Positions 24,656-35,317 of a stretch of 51,491 bases of DNA are shown here, in pieces. The position numbers and the translations under genes are program-made. The stretch comes from Spirochaetaceae bacterium (GTDB lineage Bacteria; Spirochaetota; Spirochaetia; DSM-27196; SLAA01), in NCBI GenBank assembly GCA_007695055.1, contig REEM01000038.1, positions 1 to 51,491 on the forward strand, written 5' to 3'. Each line of letters begins with the position of its first letter. The first letter of the stretch is position 1. The notes under the pieces are model-generated. The model made no database searches. It was given only the letters and a program-made list of their open reading frames with translations, and was not told the DNA's origin.

Positions 24656-27172
24656 CTACAAAGCTCCGAAACTCTTCATCTGCTGAGCCATTTCCCGTAA
24701 ACGTCGTTCCACCAAGGCATTCACACTGCCTCCACGGTAACCACCCTTTAAGGTACGTCCGCCTGCTTCCAGCCCGGTCAGGATTTCCATAGCCTCATCT
24801 ACGGTGGCAACCGACCACACATGGAACATTCCTTCATCAAGAGCCGCTTGAAGGGCTCGTGACGGCATGAGGTTTGCAAGATTACCTCGGGGAATAACAA
24901 CCCCCTGCGAGCCGCTGAGGCCCAGCTTACAGCAGACTTCGTAAAAGCCTTCAATCTTCTCGTTGATGCCGCCCACGGCCTGTATCTGCCCCATCTGGTT
25001 GACCGAACCGGTTACTGCAATATCTTGCCGCAAGGGCAGCTCCGCAATGGAGCTGAGGAGCACGTAGACCTCGCTTGAGGAAGCAGAGTCTCCATCTACC
25101 TCGATGTAGGACTGTTCAAAACAGATTGAGCCGCGCACCGAGAGTGGGAAGTCCTGGGCATACTTTGAACGGAGATATCCCTCCAGTATGTACACTCCCT
25201 TGTCGTGAATCTCACCAGAAAGTCCGGACTCGCGCTCAATATTGACAATGCCCTCGCTTCCGGGTGCGGTGCGTGCTGTGATAAGCATGGGCCGTGCAAA
25301 GGCGTAGTAGCCACGGTCAAGTATTGCGAGCCCGTTAATGCGTCCTACCGCCATGCCGGAAACCGCCACCAGCAACTCCCCGGATAGGATCTGTTCGTCA
25401 ATTTTCTCTTGCGGCAAATTTGAAAGATACGCGCGCTCGGACACCGCCGCCTCAACCGACTCGCGCGAAATTGAGCTGTCCTTGCTACGGCGGGCACAGT
25501 AGTCAGATTCACGCAGGACGTCAGCAATGCGGGAGAAGCGGGTACTGTACAAATTCCGGAACTCACCAAGCCGAACTGCTTGCTCAAGAATAGCGGCAAT
25601 CCCACTGGGTTCAGGCTCCAGCAACGACTCCTGGGCCGCAATCATACGCACAAACGCAATGTAGCGTGCGGTGGTATCGGCGTTGCGTGGCATAACAGAG
25701 TCGAACTCAGCGGTGACCTTGAAGAGCTTTCCAAAGTCGTCATCACCGTAATAGAGCGCGTCGTATACATGCTCGGCGGCAGTTACAATGAGCTTAAAGC
25801 GGACCTCTATTGGTTCCGGCCTCAGAAAACCCGCCTGTGCCTGTGGGCCGGGTACGGTACGAATCTCGGTTATTCCGTCCTGCAACACCCGTTTACAGGC
25901 CTGCCAGACCTCTTCCTGGGTGAAGAGGTCCTCGGCACGCAGCACCAGAAATCCGCCGGATGCCTTGGCAACCGCACCAACACGTAAACTGCGGTAGCCG
26001 GGAACAGCCGACTCATCACCGCCATGCATAGGCTCAATACTACCGAACATTGTTTGATAGTCCGGGTTGCTCTCAAATACAATCGGTGCAGATCTGGAGT
26101 CGGTGTGATCAACCACAATATTCACGCCGTATCGCTGGAGCTGCTCCGAGGCCTCGGTGCCTCCCGCGGCCTCCGCTCCTACAGTCTCACCCTCAACCAT
26201 GAATAGCTGCAGGTTTTCCAAGATGTCCTTGGTGAAGGCATCTAGATAGGTCTTCACGGCTGGCGCCGAGAAGCGTTCCCTCAACTGAGCTGTAGCAGCA
26301 CGCAGTTCTGGCTCAATGGCCTTCCTGCGGAGTTCCGCAAGCTGGCTTTCTATGTTCTCACGGTCCAGTCGGAGACGCAGCATGATGCGATGCATCTCTT
26401 CCAGATACGCGTAATACTGTGCTCGGATTTCTTCCAGACCTGCGCGATCACGTTTACCCGATGAAACCTCACGCTCGAGCTCTGCAAAACTCGCTGGTTC
26501 CCCTTCTAATAGGGGCACGAGTTCAGCCTTAGCTGTTTCTCCAGGTGAGGCAACCACCCGGAAACCTTCCCGGCCTATCCGATCCTCAAACTCTGCAATT
26601 GTTTGAGCTTCACGGGTCTGTACCGATTGAAGCAAGGCGTCACGCTCCGAGATAAATTTCTGATCCTCGGTGAGCAGTTCAATACTGCGTCGTATCTGAG
26701 CCACACAGTCGCCGAGGCCTGCCCGAAACTCGCGAGCGGTTCCGGGCTCGAAATACAGAACCCTTGGCTCGTAGGGGCAACTGAAGTTATGGACATAGGC
26801 AATATCACGCAGGCCCGATGTATCACCAGAGAACTCGGCAAGCACGCGTTCAACAGCAGTCCGTTTACCAACCCCGGATGGGCCGGTAACTATGACGTTG
26901 TAGCCCTTATTGCGTATCTCTAGTGCCATACGCAGGGCCCTCAAGGCCCGGGGTTGGCCAATAATCCCAAACTCGCCGTTCTCACTCTGGTCGGGCAGTC
27001 CAGCGAAGGTTGTTTCGGGCTTCTGCTCAGCAGCAGCTATGCCAGCCTTAACTTCTTCGCTATCAATGGTGAATCTGTAGTCCTGCGATTGTGCTCTCAA
27101 GCGCTGTTCTGCGGGTAGCTCTTCACCGGAACTCCCAGGTTGCGAGTCGGTGCTGTAGTTCTTCTCAATCAT
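24656..27172 (-). CDS. Lon-family ATP-dependent protease (LonB/AAA_32 type)
   Basis: An 838-residue protein of the stand-alone Lon-like family distinct from classical LonA. It lacks the LonA N domain; the P-loop GPSGVGKRT follows a GQPRALRALRMALEI segment, and a long coiled coil (about residues 190-310) is inserted in the ATPase. Walker B is in GGFLVLRAEDL. The C-terminal protease domain holds the Ser-Lys dyad: Ser696 in DGDSASS and Lys739 in GGINEKIEGF. It should degrade selected or damaged proteins in the cytoplasm. I use ATG 27172, which has AGGT just upstream, rather than the TTG at 27193. Confidence 0.9.
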   Translation of the reverse strand: MIEKNYSTDSQPGSSGEELPAEQRLRAQSQDYRFTIDSEEVKAGIAAAEQKPETTFAGLPDQSENGEFGIIGQPRALRALRMALEIRNKGYNVIVTGPSGVGKRTAVERVLAEFSGDTSGLRDIAYVHNFSCPYEPRVLYFEPGTAREFRAGLGDCVAQIRRSIELLTEDQKFISERDALLQSVQTREAQTIAEFEDRIGREGFRVVASPGETAKAELVPLLEGEPASFAELEREVSSGKRDRAGLEEIRAQYYAYLEEMHRIMLRLRLDRENIESQLAELRRKAIEPELRAATAQLRERFSAPAVKTYLDAFTKDILENLQLFMVEGETVGAEAAGGTEASEQLQRYGVNIVVDHTDSRSAPIVFESNPDYQTMFGSIEPMHGGDESAVPGYRSLRVGAVAKASGGFLVLRAEDLFTQEEVWQACKRVLQDGITEIRTVPGPQAQAGFLRPEPIEVRFKLIVTAAEHVYDALYYGDDDFGKLFKVTAEFDSVMPRNADTTARYIAFVRMIAAQESLLEPEPSGIAAILEQAVRLGEFRNLYSTRFSRIADVLRESDYCARRSKDSSISRESVEAAVSERAYLSNLPQEKIDEQILSGELLVAVSGMAVGRINGLAILDRGYYAFARPMLITARTAPGSEGIVNIERESGLSGEIHDKGVYILEGYLRSKYAQDFPLSVRGSICFEQSYIEVDGDSASSSEVYVLLSSIAELPLRQDIAVTGSVNQMGQIQAVGGINEKIEGFYEVCCKLGLSGSQGVVIPRGNLANLMPSRALQAALDEGMFHVWSVATVDEAMEILTGLEAGGRTLKGGYRGGSVNALVERRLREMAQQMKSFGAL

Positions 27173-27257
27173 GTGACCTGTATCATATCCCAAAGCAGCC
27201 CCAGCTGGCCAGAGTCCTGGTGTTTCGCTCGCCAGACTTCCGGTGCTTTAAGGTGGC

Positions 27258-27286
27258 TTGGAAAAAGCGAACAGGCGTTCTATACT
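27258..27286 (+). promoter_or_regulatory. Promoter for the Nif3-like gene, predicted leaderless
   Basis: TTGGAA (27258-27263), 17-bp spacer, TATACT (27281-27286), then 6 nt to the ATG at 27293. No ribosome binding site lies in between. Confidence 0.6.
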
Positions 27287-27292
27287 GCCGTC

Positions 27293-28054
27293 ATGCTACT
27301 TCAAGAACTGGATCACTATCTACGGTCGAACTTGGCTATTGATGAGATGCAAACTGTCGACAAAAGCCTCAACGGTATTCAGGTGGGAAGACGCAAACAG
27401 GATATCCGCCGAGTTGCATGTGCGGTTGACGCCTGTGCCGAGACCTTTGACCGCGCTGCGGAATGGGGTGCCGATGTGCTTGTCGTGCATCATGGGTTGT
27501 ACTGGGGGCGCGTGCTCCCATTAACCGGTGAGCACTATGAACGCATTCGGAAGCTCATAGATGCCGATATCGCGCTCTACGCAGTACACCTGCCTTTGGA
27601 CATGCATGCTGAATTCGGCAACAATGCTGAAATGGCAAGGGCTCTTCATCTCAAAGAGACCAAACCCTTTGGGAAGTATCATGGCTACGACATAGGCTTT
27701 GCGGGGCGCCTGGATCCTGCGGTTCGCAGGGAGGAACTTGTTGCCAGCCTATTTGCCGACCTTGGGAATCCGCTTGCAGTTCTTCCTTTTGGCCCGGAAA
27801 TGGTCGGCAGTGTGGGAATTATTTCGGGTGGTGCGGTCTTTGAGGTGGAACAAGCAATTGAGCAAGGACTCGACCTCTACATCACCGGTGATGCCTCGCA
27901 CACCGTCTACCATCGCTGCATGGAGGCCGGAATTAATGTAGTTTTTGGCGGTCATTACGCAACGGAAGTCTGGGGGCCGCGCGCGCTTGGGCAACGAATA
28001 ACCAAAGACCTGGGGCTCGAAACGAGCTTCATTGACGTACCAACCGGACTCTGA
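27293..28054 (+). CDS. Nif3-like (NGG1-interacting factor 3) dinuclear metal protein
   Basis: A 253-residue protein of the Nif3/YbgI family, which forms hexameric toroids with a two-metal centre; some members act as GTP cyclohydrolase-like enzymes, but the general role is unclear. Metal-binding motifs are visible: VVHHGLYWG (two His), AVHLPLDMH and, near the end, GDASHTVYH and GGHYATE. The longer open frame back to 27140 covers the start of the divergent Lon gene and is not used: ATG 27293 matches the family start (LLQELDHYL) and sits 6 nt behind a promoter. lspA follows 41 bp downstream. Confidence 0.9.
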   Translation: MLLQELDHYLRSNLAIDEMQTVDKSLNGIQVGRRKQDIRRVACAVDACAETFDRAAEWGADVLVVHHGLYWGRVLPLTGEHYERIRKLIDADIALYAVHLPLDMHAEFGNNAEMARALHLKETKPFGKYHGYDIGFAGRLDPAVRREELVASLFADLGNPLAVLPFGPEMVGSVGIISGGAVFEVEQAIEQGLDLYITGDASHTVYHRCMEAGINVVFGGHYATEVWGPRALGQRITKDLGLETSFIDVPTGL

Positions 28055-28095
28055 ACGGTGTGCGCCAACCATTCCTCAGGAGAAGACCTACTATC

Positions 28096-28650
28096 ATGAT
28101 CAGCCGTGAACAACTGAAGCCCCTATTCCTGGTCCCATTCATCACGATAATTGACCAGATCACCAAACACATTGTGGTGCTGCGAATTGAGCCCATTTAC
28201 GCAGGCGGAGAGATCATTGAGGTAATTGGTGACTTCCTTCGCATTATTCACGCCCGCAATCCTGGAATTGCGTTCAGCATTGGGCGCGATCTGCCGGATC
28301 CGTTCCGAGGAATTCTCTTCACTGCCGTTCCGCTCCTGGTGCTTGCCGCCCTACTCGCCTACTACCTTCACACCAAGGATCTGCCCCTGCTGTATCGCTA
28401 CGCGGTAGCCGGAATACTGGGTGGCGGGGCAGGGAATCTTATAGATCGCCTCTTCCGACCGGACGGCGTAGTGGACTTCATTGATGTCCGCTTCTACGGA
28501 CTCTTGGGAATGGAGCGTTGGCCTACCTTTAATGTAGCGGATGCGTGTGTTGTTATGGCAGGTATCCTGCTCTTCGTTGCAATGCTGCGCGACGAGTTTC
28601 GTGGAAAAGGCTCGGAACAGGACAAGGAAAAGATAGACCGTGAAGTTTAA
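28096..28650 (+). CDS. lspA: Lipoprotein signal peptidase (signal peptidase II)
   Basis: A 184-residue inner-membrane aspartyl protease with four membrane segments. It removes the leader from prolipoproteins after diacylglyceryl transfer. The conserved first-helix motif DQITKHIV, the NPGIAFSIG loop, the catalytic Asp regions GNLIDRL and VVDFIDVR, and FNVADACVV are all present. It would process lipoproteins such as the TPR protein at 6796. AGGAG precedes the ATG, at a rather wide spacing. The C-terminal tail is charged (GKGSEQDKEKIDREV), and the next gene begins 11 bp before its stop. Confidence 0.96.
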   Translation: MISREQLKPLFLVPFITIIDQITKHIVVLRIEPIYAGGEIIEVIGDFLRIIHARNPGIAFSIGRDLPDPFRGILFTAVPLLVLAALLAYYLHTKDLPLLYRYAVAGILGGGAGNLIDRLFRPDGVVDFIDVRFYGLLGMERWPTFNVADACVVMAGILLFVAMLRDEFRGKGSEQDKEKIDREV

Positions 28651-28939
28651 GAGTAAGAGACTTAACACCATACTCCTGGTTTTTGCGGCAACAGTGTTGA
28701 ACCTCGTAGTGATGGCGGTGCTGTACTTTGGACTGGTCCTACTCTACGGACGTTTCGGAGCGCCTCACATTCCGCCGGAATATGGGGCTCCAGTACTCGT
28801 TGGGCTGTTCCTTGTTGTGGCGGTATTCACCTACTTCGGCTACTACCATCTTATGCGGATGCTTGCACAGCGCTACGATATGGAACGCTACTTTGACCCT
28901 GTGTTCCCCAAAGGTAAACCCAAGAACGGAACTCAGTAG
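28640..28939 (+). CDS. Small two-helix membrane protein coupled to lspA
   Basis: A 99-residue protein with two membrane helices (about 10-35 and 48-70), a short loop with Pro residues (HIPPEYGAP) between them and a basic C-terminal tail. It starts at a GTG overlapping lspA by 11 bp, so the two are made together. I do not recognise a family. Location suggests a link to the lipoprotein-processing enzyme or envelope, but no direct evidence exists. The stop sits within the first copy of an 18-bp tandem duplication. Confidence 0.7.
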   Translation: MKFKSKRLNTILLVFAATVLNLVVMAVLYFGLVLLYGRFGAPHIPPEYGAPVLVGLFLVVAVFTYFGYYHLMRMLAQRYDMERYFDPVFPKGKPKNGTQ

Positions 28940-28967
28940 CCGTCGGACACTCAGTAGCCGTCGGACA
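28932..28967. repeat. Perfect 18-bp tandem duplication across two convergent gene ends
   Basis: CTCAGTAGCCGTCGGACA occurs at 28932-28949 and again, with no gap, at 28950-28967. The first copy holds the stop of the small membrane protein (CAG TAG), the second the last codons and stop of the convergent 551-aa gene (SDGY-stop). The unit is a multiple of three, so either copy alone would serve both genes. Confidence 0.9.
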
Positions 28968-30606
28968 TGGCGCGATTCTGGTCCTTCTTATAAAGTTCCT
29001 GGTACACAAATCCGCGGTTCTTAAGCTTATCCTTCACATCTTGGGGAAAGGGTAGATATCGCCAGAAAATATCCCGCACCTCGCGATCAAGCTTTTGTGT
29101 ACCTTCGCTCTCCTTGGTAATCCAGAGTATGTAGTCGCCTATGAAGGCATCTTTGACATCACCCTTCATTTTACGGTCGCTAAACCACTGGTAGTACCAA
29201 CCGGTGAGGCCTTCCTCCATCCAGTAGTGTTGAGCCTTTTCCTTAGCGACCTGCCATCTAAGGTCTCCGACCGCCGCAATGATTGCCACCCTCAGATCCT
29301 TAGGGTACATCGCAACGGCAAGGCGTCCTCTACTACCGGCACGATTGAAGCGCTCAAACGGCTCCCAACACACGCCGTACTCGCCATAACATGGAATAAG
29401 CACAATGTTCGGCACAATTCGGTTGGTCTGTTGTTTAAAGGTGCGAAGAAAGATACCGGGATCCAGATACTCTATGCCAATGAGCGTGTTTATCACGTTT
29501 TCTCTCGTGCCTAAGTCCTGAATGCCCCCACGATAGTACTGCTTCAGAAGGAGCGGGAAATGATTCCCTTGACGCCCGACCACGAGCTTGGCCATTTGCC
29601 GCACTGTGTTCAACTCATCTACCACCGTCTTTGCGTCAAAGCGATAGTTGTTGTCCTCATCTTCATCTGCATCTGCGTCCTTGGCGGTCAGCTCGTCGAG
29701 TTGCTCCTGAAGCGACTCAAGCTCACGGAGCTGACGCTCAAGTTCACGATTCATGGTTGCGAGCTTGCGCGTGAGGTTTCCGATCTCGGTGAGTGAGGCC
29801 TTGCGTCCATCATCGTAGGGTTGCCTGACTCCACCAAGGTCGTCACGAACATCTACCTCTTTGAGGCTGTCTGCATGGCTACTCAACGCGTTCTCAAGAA
29901 TCTCCATCTCCTCGGCGTGATTGCGAATGAGCGCCGCCTGGGCCTGAAACTTGCCGCGCGTCTTCTCGAGTTGAGCATTCAGCCGTTGCCCGGCCTGCCG
30001 TGCCGCCGTCTTGGTTTCGTCGGTAGCCGAGGCGTTCACCCTACCACGGGCAACAAGAGTCAGCCACTCATCTACGTAGTAGATTGGCTCGCCGGTCTTG
30101 TTCTCAGGTACAACCCTTGAGAGGATGTCACGTTGTTCAGCATCAATCATGGTCGGCAATAGCACAGAAAACCGTAGAAAGAGCTTCTTTTCAATGGAGA
30201 GTACATTGATCTTTCGAGCAAGGCCAGCGAGGAGATCCCAGTAAGCAGGTATGAGGCGACCTCGGTACAGCGAGCGATCCTCCGAGGTCTTTGAGTTCAG
30301 AAACGAACTCAGCAGCGAGTGAACCTTTTTGGATACATCACCTTCGCCGGTAAGGACATTCTTATAGTAGTCTTTGTTATTAAACTGGTCGTGTGGTTCT
30401 GCTTGAAGCTGTTCGGGTTTCGTAAAGCCGCGGGAACTAAAGGTGTCGTGGGCCTCTACGCCTTCTAGGCCGTCGTCTCCGGAGCCTTCATCACCAAAGA
30501 GCTCGCTGAAGTCCGGCATCTCGTCGTTGTGCTCAACGCCAATGAGATCCGCAAGGTCGTCATCGAGATCTCCTGAGAATCGACTTCTACTTTCCTCATT
30601 ACTCAT
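28951..30606 (-). CDS. Unknown cytoplasmic coiled-coil protein
   Basis: A 551-residue soluble protein I cannot assign. The first 60 residues are very acidic (SGDLDDDLADLIGVEHNDEMPDF and GDEGSGDDG stretches), residues about 190-310 form a coiled coil rich in Glu/Leu (RQLRELESLQEQLDELTAKD, followed by an acidic DADADEDED run), and the last 230 residues look like a folded domain with many aromatic residues (HYWMEEGLTGWYYQWF). No signal peptide or membrane segment. It begins 38 nt after tRNA-Ala, on the same strand, and may share its transcript. The ATG at 30606 lacks a clear ribosome binding site; a TAGAAC box 7 nt upstream is only a weak promoter candidate. The longer frame to 30690 runs into the tRNA gene. 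Confidence 0.75.
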   Translation of the reverse strand: MSNEESRSRFSGDLDDDLADLIGVEHNDEMPDFSELFGDEGSGDDGLEGVEAHDTFSSRGFTKPEQLQAEPHDQFNNKDYYKNVLTGEGDVSKKVHSLLSSFLNSKTSEDRSLYRGRLIPAYWDLLAGLARKINVLSIEKKLFLRFSVLLPTMIDAEQRDILSRVVPENKTGEPIYYVDEWLTLVARGRVNASATDETKTAARQAGQRLNAQLEKTRGKFQAQAALIRNHAEEMEILENALSSHADSLKEVDVRDDLGGVRQPYDDGRKASLTEIGNLTRKLATMNRELERQLRELESLQEQLDELTAKDADADEDEDNNYRFDAKTVVDELNTVRQMAKLVVGRQGNHFPLLLKQYYRGGIQDLGTRENVINTLIGIEYLDPGIFLRTFKQQTNRIVPNIVLIPCYGEYGVCWEPFERFNRAGSRGRLAVAMYPKDLRVAIIAAVGDLRWQVAKEKAQHYWMEEGLTGWYYQWFSDRKMKGDVKDAFIGDYILWITKESEGTQKLDREVRDIFWRYLPFPQDVKDKLKNRGFVYQELYKKDQNRAMSDGY

Positions 30607-30644
30607 TGGGCTTGTTCTACACGTTTCGACAATAGCTGAAGATA

Positions 30645-30718
30645 TGGAGGTGACGGGACTCGAACCCGTGACCCCTTGAATGCCATTCAAGTACTCTAGC
30701 CAACTGAGCTACACCCCC
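30645..30718 (-). tRNA. tRNA-Ala (anticodon GGC)
   Basis: A 74-nt cloverleaf. Acceptor GGGGGTG pairs with CACCTCC, the discriminator is A, the D arm is GCTCAGTTGGCTAGAGT, the anticodon stem CTTGA/TCAAG encloses a loop with GGC (reads GCC/GCU), and the T arm ACGGG-TTCGAGT-CCCGT is standard. The 3' CCA is not encoded and must be added by a nucleotidyltransferase. The gene is upstream of the 551-aa coiled-coil gene on the same strand. Confidence 0.95.
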
Positions 30719-30873
30719 AAATCTGTATAGTACTTAATCATGCTCTAAGTTACTGTACGATGGCATTCTTTCCGTATTTGGAGGCCTTGTCAACAGGTTT
30801 CCACCACTTTGTAGCTAAGCACCATAGAGAGCACCCACGAACAAGCTCAGTCGGGGCAGGCGGCAAAGCCCCC

Positions 30874-30902
30874 TTGCGACGGCTCGCGCTCTTAGATAGA
30901 CT
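30874..30902 (+). promoter_or_regulatory. Possible promoter of the 611-aa exported protein
   Basis: TTGCGA (30874-30879), 17-bp spacer, TAGACT (30897-30902), in the 220-bp gap after tRNA-Ala. The rest of the gap shows a modest GGGGC/GCCCC hairpin near 30854-30873 and nothing else that I can support. Confidence 0.3.
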
Positions 30903-30938
30903 ACCTTTACAATGCCCCTACTATGTGAGCGCAAATAA

Positions 30939-32774
30939 ATGAAGATTCGGATCAAGAAGGCCTATTTCTTTATACCGGCCGTGTACATACTCATTCTCCT
31001 TGGACTTGTTGCATTACAATTTGCTACGACACAGCGTTTTAGCGATGCACGACAAGGGCTTTCCTTGAGTGGGAGACGTGAACTCCATACCGATATGGAG
31101 CGGGCCCCTATACGTGAGCTTCAGCTCAGCTACCGTGGAATTGTTTTTCCTTTTTCTTCTGAGAATCCTCTCACCATTCGTGACACCGAGAATACCGAGC
31201 GTCAACTCGCGCTCATAGGATACACCCCGCTTGACAATGGCTTTGAAGTCCACTTCAGCGAAGATATCTCGGTGCAGTTTGCGGTTGTTGGCGACGAACT
31301 CAATGAGCTTGCAGTACAACCTTTCTTGCCGCAAGACCCCGCACCGGCGTCCGAGCTATTCCTACCCTACCAATTTGCCTCCGGGGCAAGCGGATCCTTG
31401 GACTCCTCAGGGGTGTTTGAGGTTAATCACAACGGCCGCGGGTTCTACCTTGCGGCACCACCGCGGGCACGGGTCAACGAGCAAGAACGCCGCATTGAGC
31501 TCCCTGGCGACGTAGATCTGCAGACCGTGCGTTACTTTCCGGCACCCGTAGAGGTCGAAAGCGTAACTGAGCGCTTCTTTCAGGACGGTGAGTTTGAGAT
31601 CTCATCCCAAGCCTACCTGGCCGCACGGAACGCCTATATCGACACAGCATATCGGGGTTGGGGTGACACCCGTTTCAACGGTGGCTCGGGTACCTGGAGT
31701 AGACTTGGGGCTACACCAACCTTTGACGAGCGTATTCTCACTGCCTACCTTGCCGAGGCATGGTATCGCAACGACTACACCGGTGCCTTTAACAACATGC
31801 GGCGAGCCGCAGATCAACATCCAAATGAGGTCGGTCTGCTTTCAAGCCCCTTCCTTGGCGACCTCAACACCGTTCGTGCTCGATTCCTGGAAGCAGACTC
31901 GGCGCGTGCAAGTGAGTTGTTGCGCCGAGTGCGCAACAACGACGTAGGCGTGTTTAGAACACCAGATATCCTCCAGTTTGCTCGGGACCGGGCTGGGAGT
32001 GAGTTGCTTCAAGGCCTCATGGCCATGGCCGACCGCATAGACCCCCGCGAACTAGATATGCCAACCGCTATTGGCGTCTTTCGGGCAGCTATTGAAAGCC
32101 GCGATCTTGGCCTGGGGATGGCCACTCCAATGTCACGTTTCTTCAGCATTGCCGAGGAGCAGATACTACCCGAGATTATTCGGGTAGAGGAAGGTTTCTT
32201 TCTCCGCACCGGTACCGGACAGATTGAGCTCGAGCACTCGGTGCGAGCCGGAGTGCTCCTGAACAAGCTCGGAGAGATTCAGGATAATGCGGTCCTCCGG
32301 CGGGCTGGCCGCAACCTTGTGAGCTCCGCTCTTTCCCTAGCCGACCAGGAGGGGTTCCTTCCGCGGGTTCTTCTCGTACGCTCCAATGAGCTTCACGGCT
32401 CGGAGGGAGTCTTGGGTCCGGAAGCATTGTATGAGGATATTCATGAGAACCCCAACTATCCGTACTTCATCTCGCTCCATGATGAGTTGGGACCCGGCTC
32501 TTGGCTGTACACGATTGCAGATTTCGACCCGGTTGAACAGGTTCAGAACGAGACTCGCTTCACTGTACGATATCCACGAAACCGGACCCACTACATCATC
32601 ATGCAGGGGATTGACCCCTTTGCAGAGATGGAGCTTTTCGGACAAGTCTGGCGCAACGACCCGTTCTTTGAGTCCTATATCAAGGGCCGGAACTACGTTG
32701 CCTCCTCACGGACACTGCTGATCAAGTACAATGATAACTCGGTCGAGCGTGACATCATCATTCGGTATAACTAA
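30939..32774 (+). CDS. Membrane-anchored periplasmic protein of unknown function
   Basis: A 611-residue protein with a single N-terminal membrane helix after a basic start (KIRIKKAYFFIPAVYILILLGLVALQF) and no obvious cleavage site, so the body (about 35-611) is probably periplasmic and anchored. The first 230 residues are beta-rich; the middle contains helical hairpins (ARDRAGSELLQGLMAMADR; ILPEIIRVEEGF); the C-terminal 120 residues again look beta-rich and end SVERDIIIRYN. I recognise no family. The ATG has no good ribosome binding site. The histidine phosphatase gene follows 13 bp later. Confidence 0.75.
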   Translation: MKIRIKKAYFFIPAVYILILLGLVALQFATTQRFSDARQGLSLSGRRELHTDMERAPIRELQLSYRGIVFPFSSENPLTIRDTENTERQLALIGYTPLDNGFEVHFSEDISVQFAVVGDELNELAVQPFLPQDPAPASELFLPYQFASGASGSLDSSGVFEVNHNGRGFYLAAPPRARVNEQERRIELPGDVDLQTVRYFPAPVEVESVTERFFQDGEFEISSQAYLAARNAYIDTAYRGWGDTRFNGGSGTWSRLGATPTFDERILTAYLAEAWYRNDYTGAFNNMRRAADQHPNEVGLLSSPFLGDLNTVRARFLEADSARASELLRRVRNNDVGVFRTPDILQFARDRAGSELLQGLMAMADRIDPRELDMPTAIGVFRAAIESRDLGLGMATPMSRFFSIAEEQILPEIIRVEEGFFLRTGTGQIELEHSVRAGVLLNKLGEIQDNAVLRRAGRNLVSSALSLADQEGFLPRVLLVRSNELHGSEGVLGPEALYEDIHENPNYPYFISLHDELGPGSWLYTIADFDPVEQVQNETRFTVRYPRNRTHYIIMQGIDPFAEMELFGQVWRNDPFFESYIKGRNYVASSRTLLIKYNDNSVERDIIIRYN

Positions 32775-32787
32775 CAAGGCACACACC

Positions 32788-34625
<1,838 letters not shown>

Positions 34626-34681
34626 AGCCTTCTTCTCAGAATACGCTTGATACCGAGATAGGATAGCTGCGCGGCGCAGGT

Positions 34682-35317
34682 TTATTCGCGACCGCGCAAC
34701 ACATCCATCACCCCTTGTACCGGAATATCACACACCTCAAGCAGAACCAAGAGGTGGTAGATCAAGTCCGCGGCTTCGTTGCGAATGTCCTCGGTCTTTT
34801 GGGCAAGTATCAGCTCTATTGCTTCCTCACCAGTCTTCTTGCGAATTTTGTCTTCACCCTCACGGAAGAGGTAGCTGGTGTACGAGCCTTCCGGCATGTC
34901 TCTACGCCGGGCGCCAATAATGTTTGCGAGCCGTTCAAGCGTTGCCTCTGACTGCATTCCGTGGTCAAGCGTCTCTACACCAGGTCCAGCACCGGTGGCA
35001 GAATCAACAACTGCGGTGGCGGCGTGATCTCCGTGCGCTTGCAAGGGCTTCTCGCCTGCTGCGCCCTCTCCAGAACCACTTCCAGAGAGGGATACAACAG
35101 CCTCATACCAGGTGCCCCGGTCATGCAGCTCCCGGAGTTCATTGCTTCCGTTGTTGTAGGGCAGCACCCGGCCGCCCTCAGCTTGATACACCCACAGTTC
35201 ATTGTTTTCCAGGCTCTTGCGGAACGCCTTTGCGTTCTGCAAGGCGGCAGCGACGACATCGCCATGGGAAGATCGAATGACCAGAGCCTTGATGTCGCTT
35301 TCCTGTAGAGGAATCAC
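34682..35317 (-). CDS. hisE: Phosphoribosyl-ATP pyrophosphatase with degenerate HisI-like N-terminus
   Basis: A 211-residue protein. The C-terminal 95 residues are a good HisE domain (ETLERLANIIGARRRDMPEGSYTSYLF; GEEAIELILA; NEAADLIYHLLVLL), hydrolysing phosphoribosyl-ATP in histidine synthesis. The first 75 residues have the outline of phosphoribosyl-AMP cyclohydrolase (AALQNAKAFRKSLENNELWVY resembles its MAYMNxEALxxTLETGExxFWS) but lack the CDxDALL and Cys metal-binding motifs, so HisI activity is unlikely. A Gly/Ser/Ala-rich linker (about 76-115) joins the two. Start GTG overlaps the hisA stop as GTGA. Confidence 0.85.
   Translation of the reverse strand: MIPLQESDIKALVIRSSHGDVVAAALQNAKAFRKSLENNELWVYQAEGGRVLPYNNGSNELRELHDRGTWYEAVVSLSGSGSGEGAAGEKPLQAHGDHAATAVVDSATGAGPGVETLDHGMQSEATLERLANIIGARRRDMPEGSYTSYLFREGEDKIRKKTGEEAIELILAQKTEDIRNEAADLIYHLLVLLEVCDIPVQGVMDVLRGRE

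Noticed and set aside
30840-30890. Possible riboswitch (GGGGC...GGCAAAGCCCC region) before the 611-aa gene
   Set aside because: Only one short hairpin and a passing GCAAAGCC similarity to cyclic-di-GMP-I; the other conserved helices are absent.
30760-30942. 60-codon open frame between tRNA-Ala and the 611-aa gene, ending in an ATGA overlap
   Set aside because: No ribosome binding site or nearby promoter, and the composition is unlike a real protein; the overlap is most likely chance.
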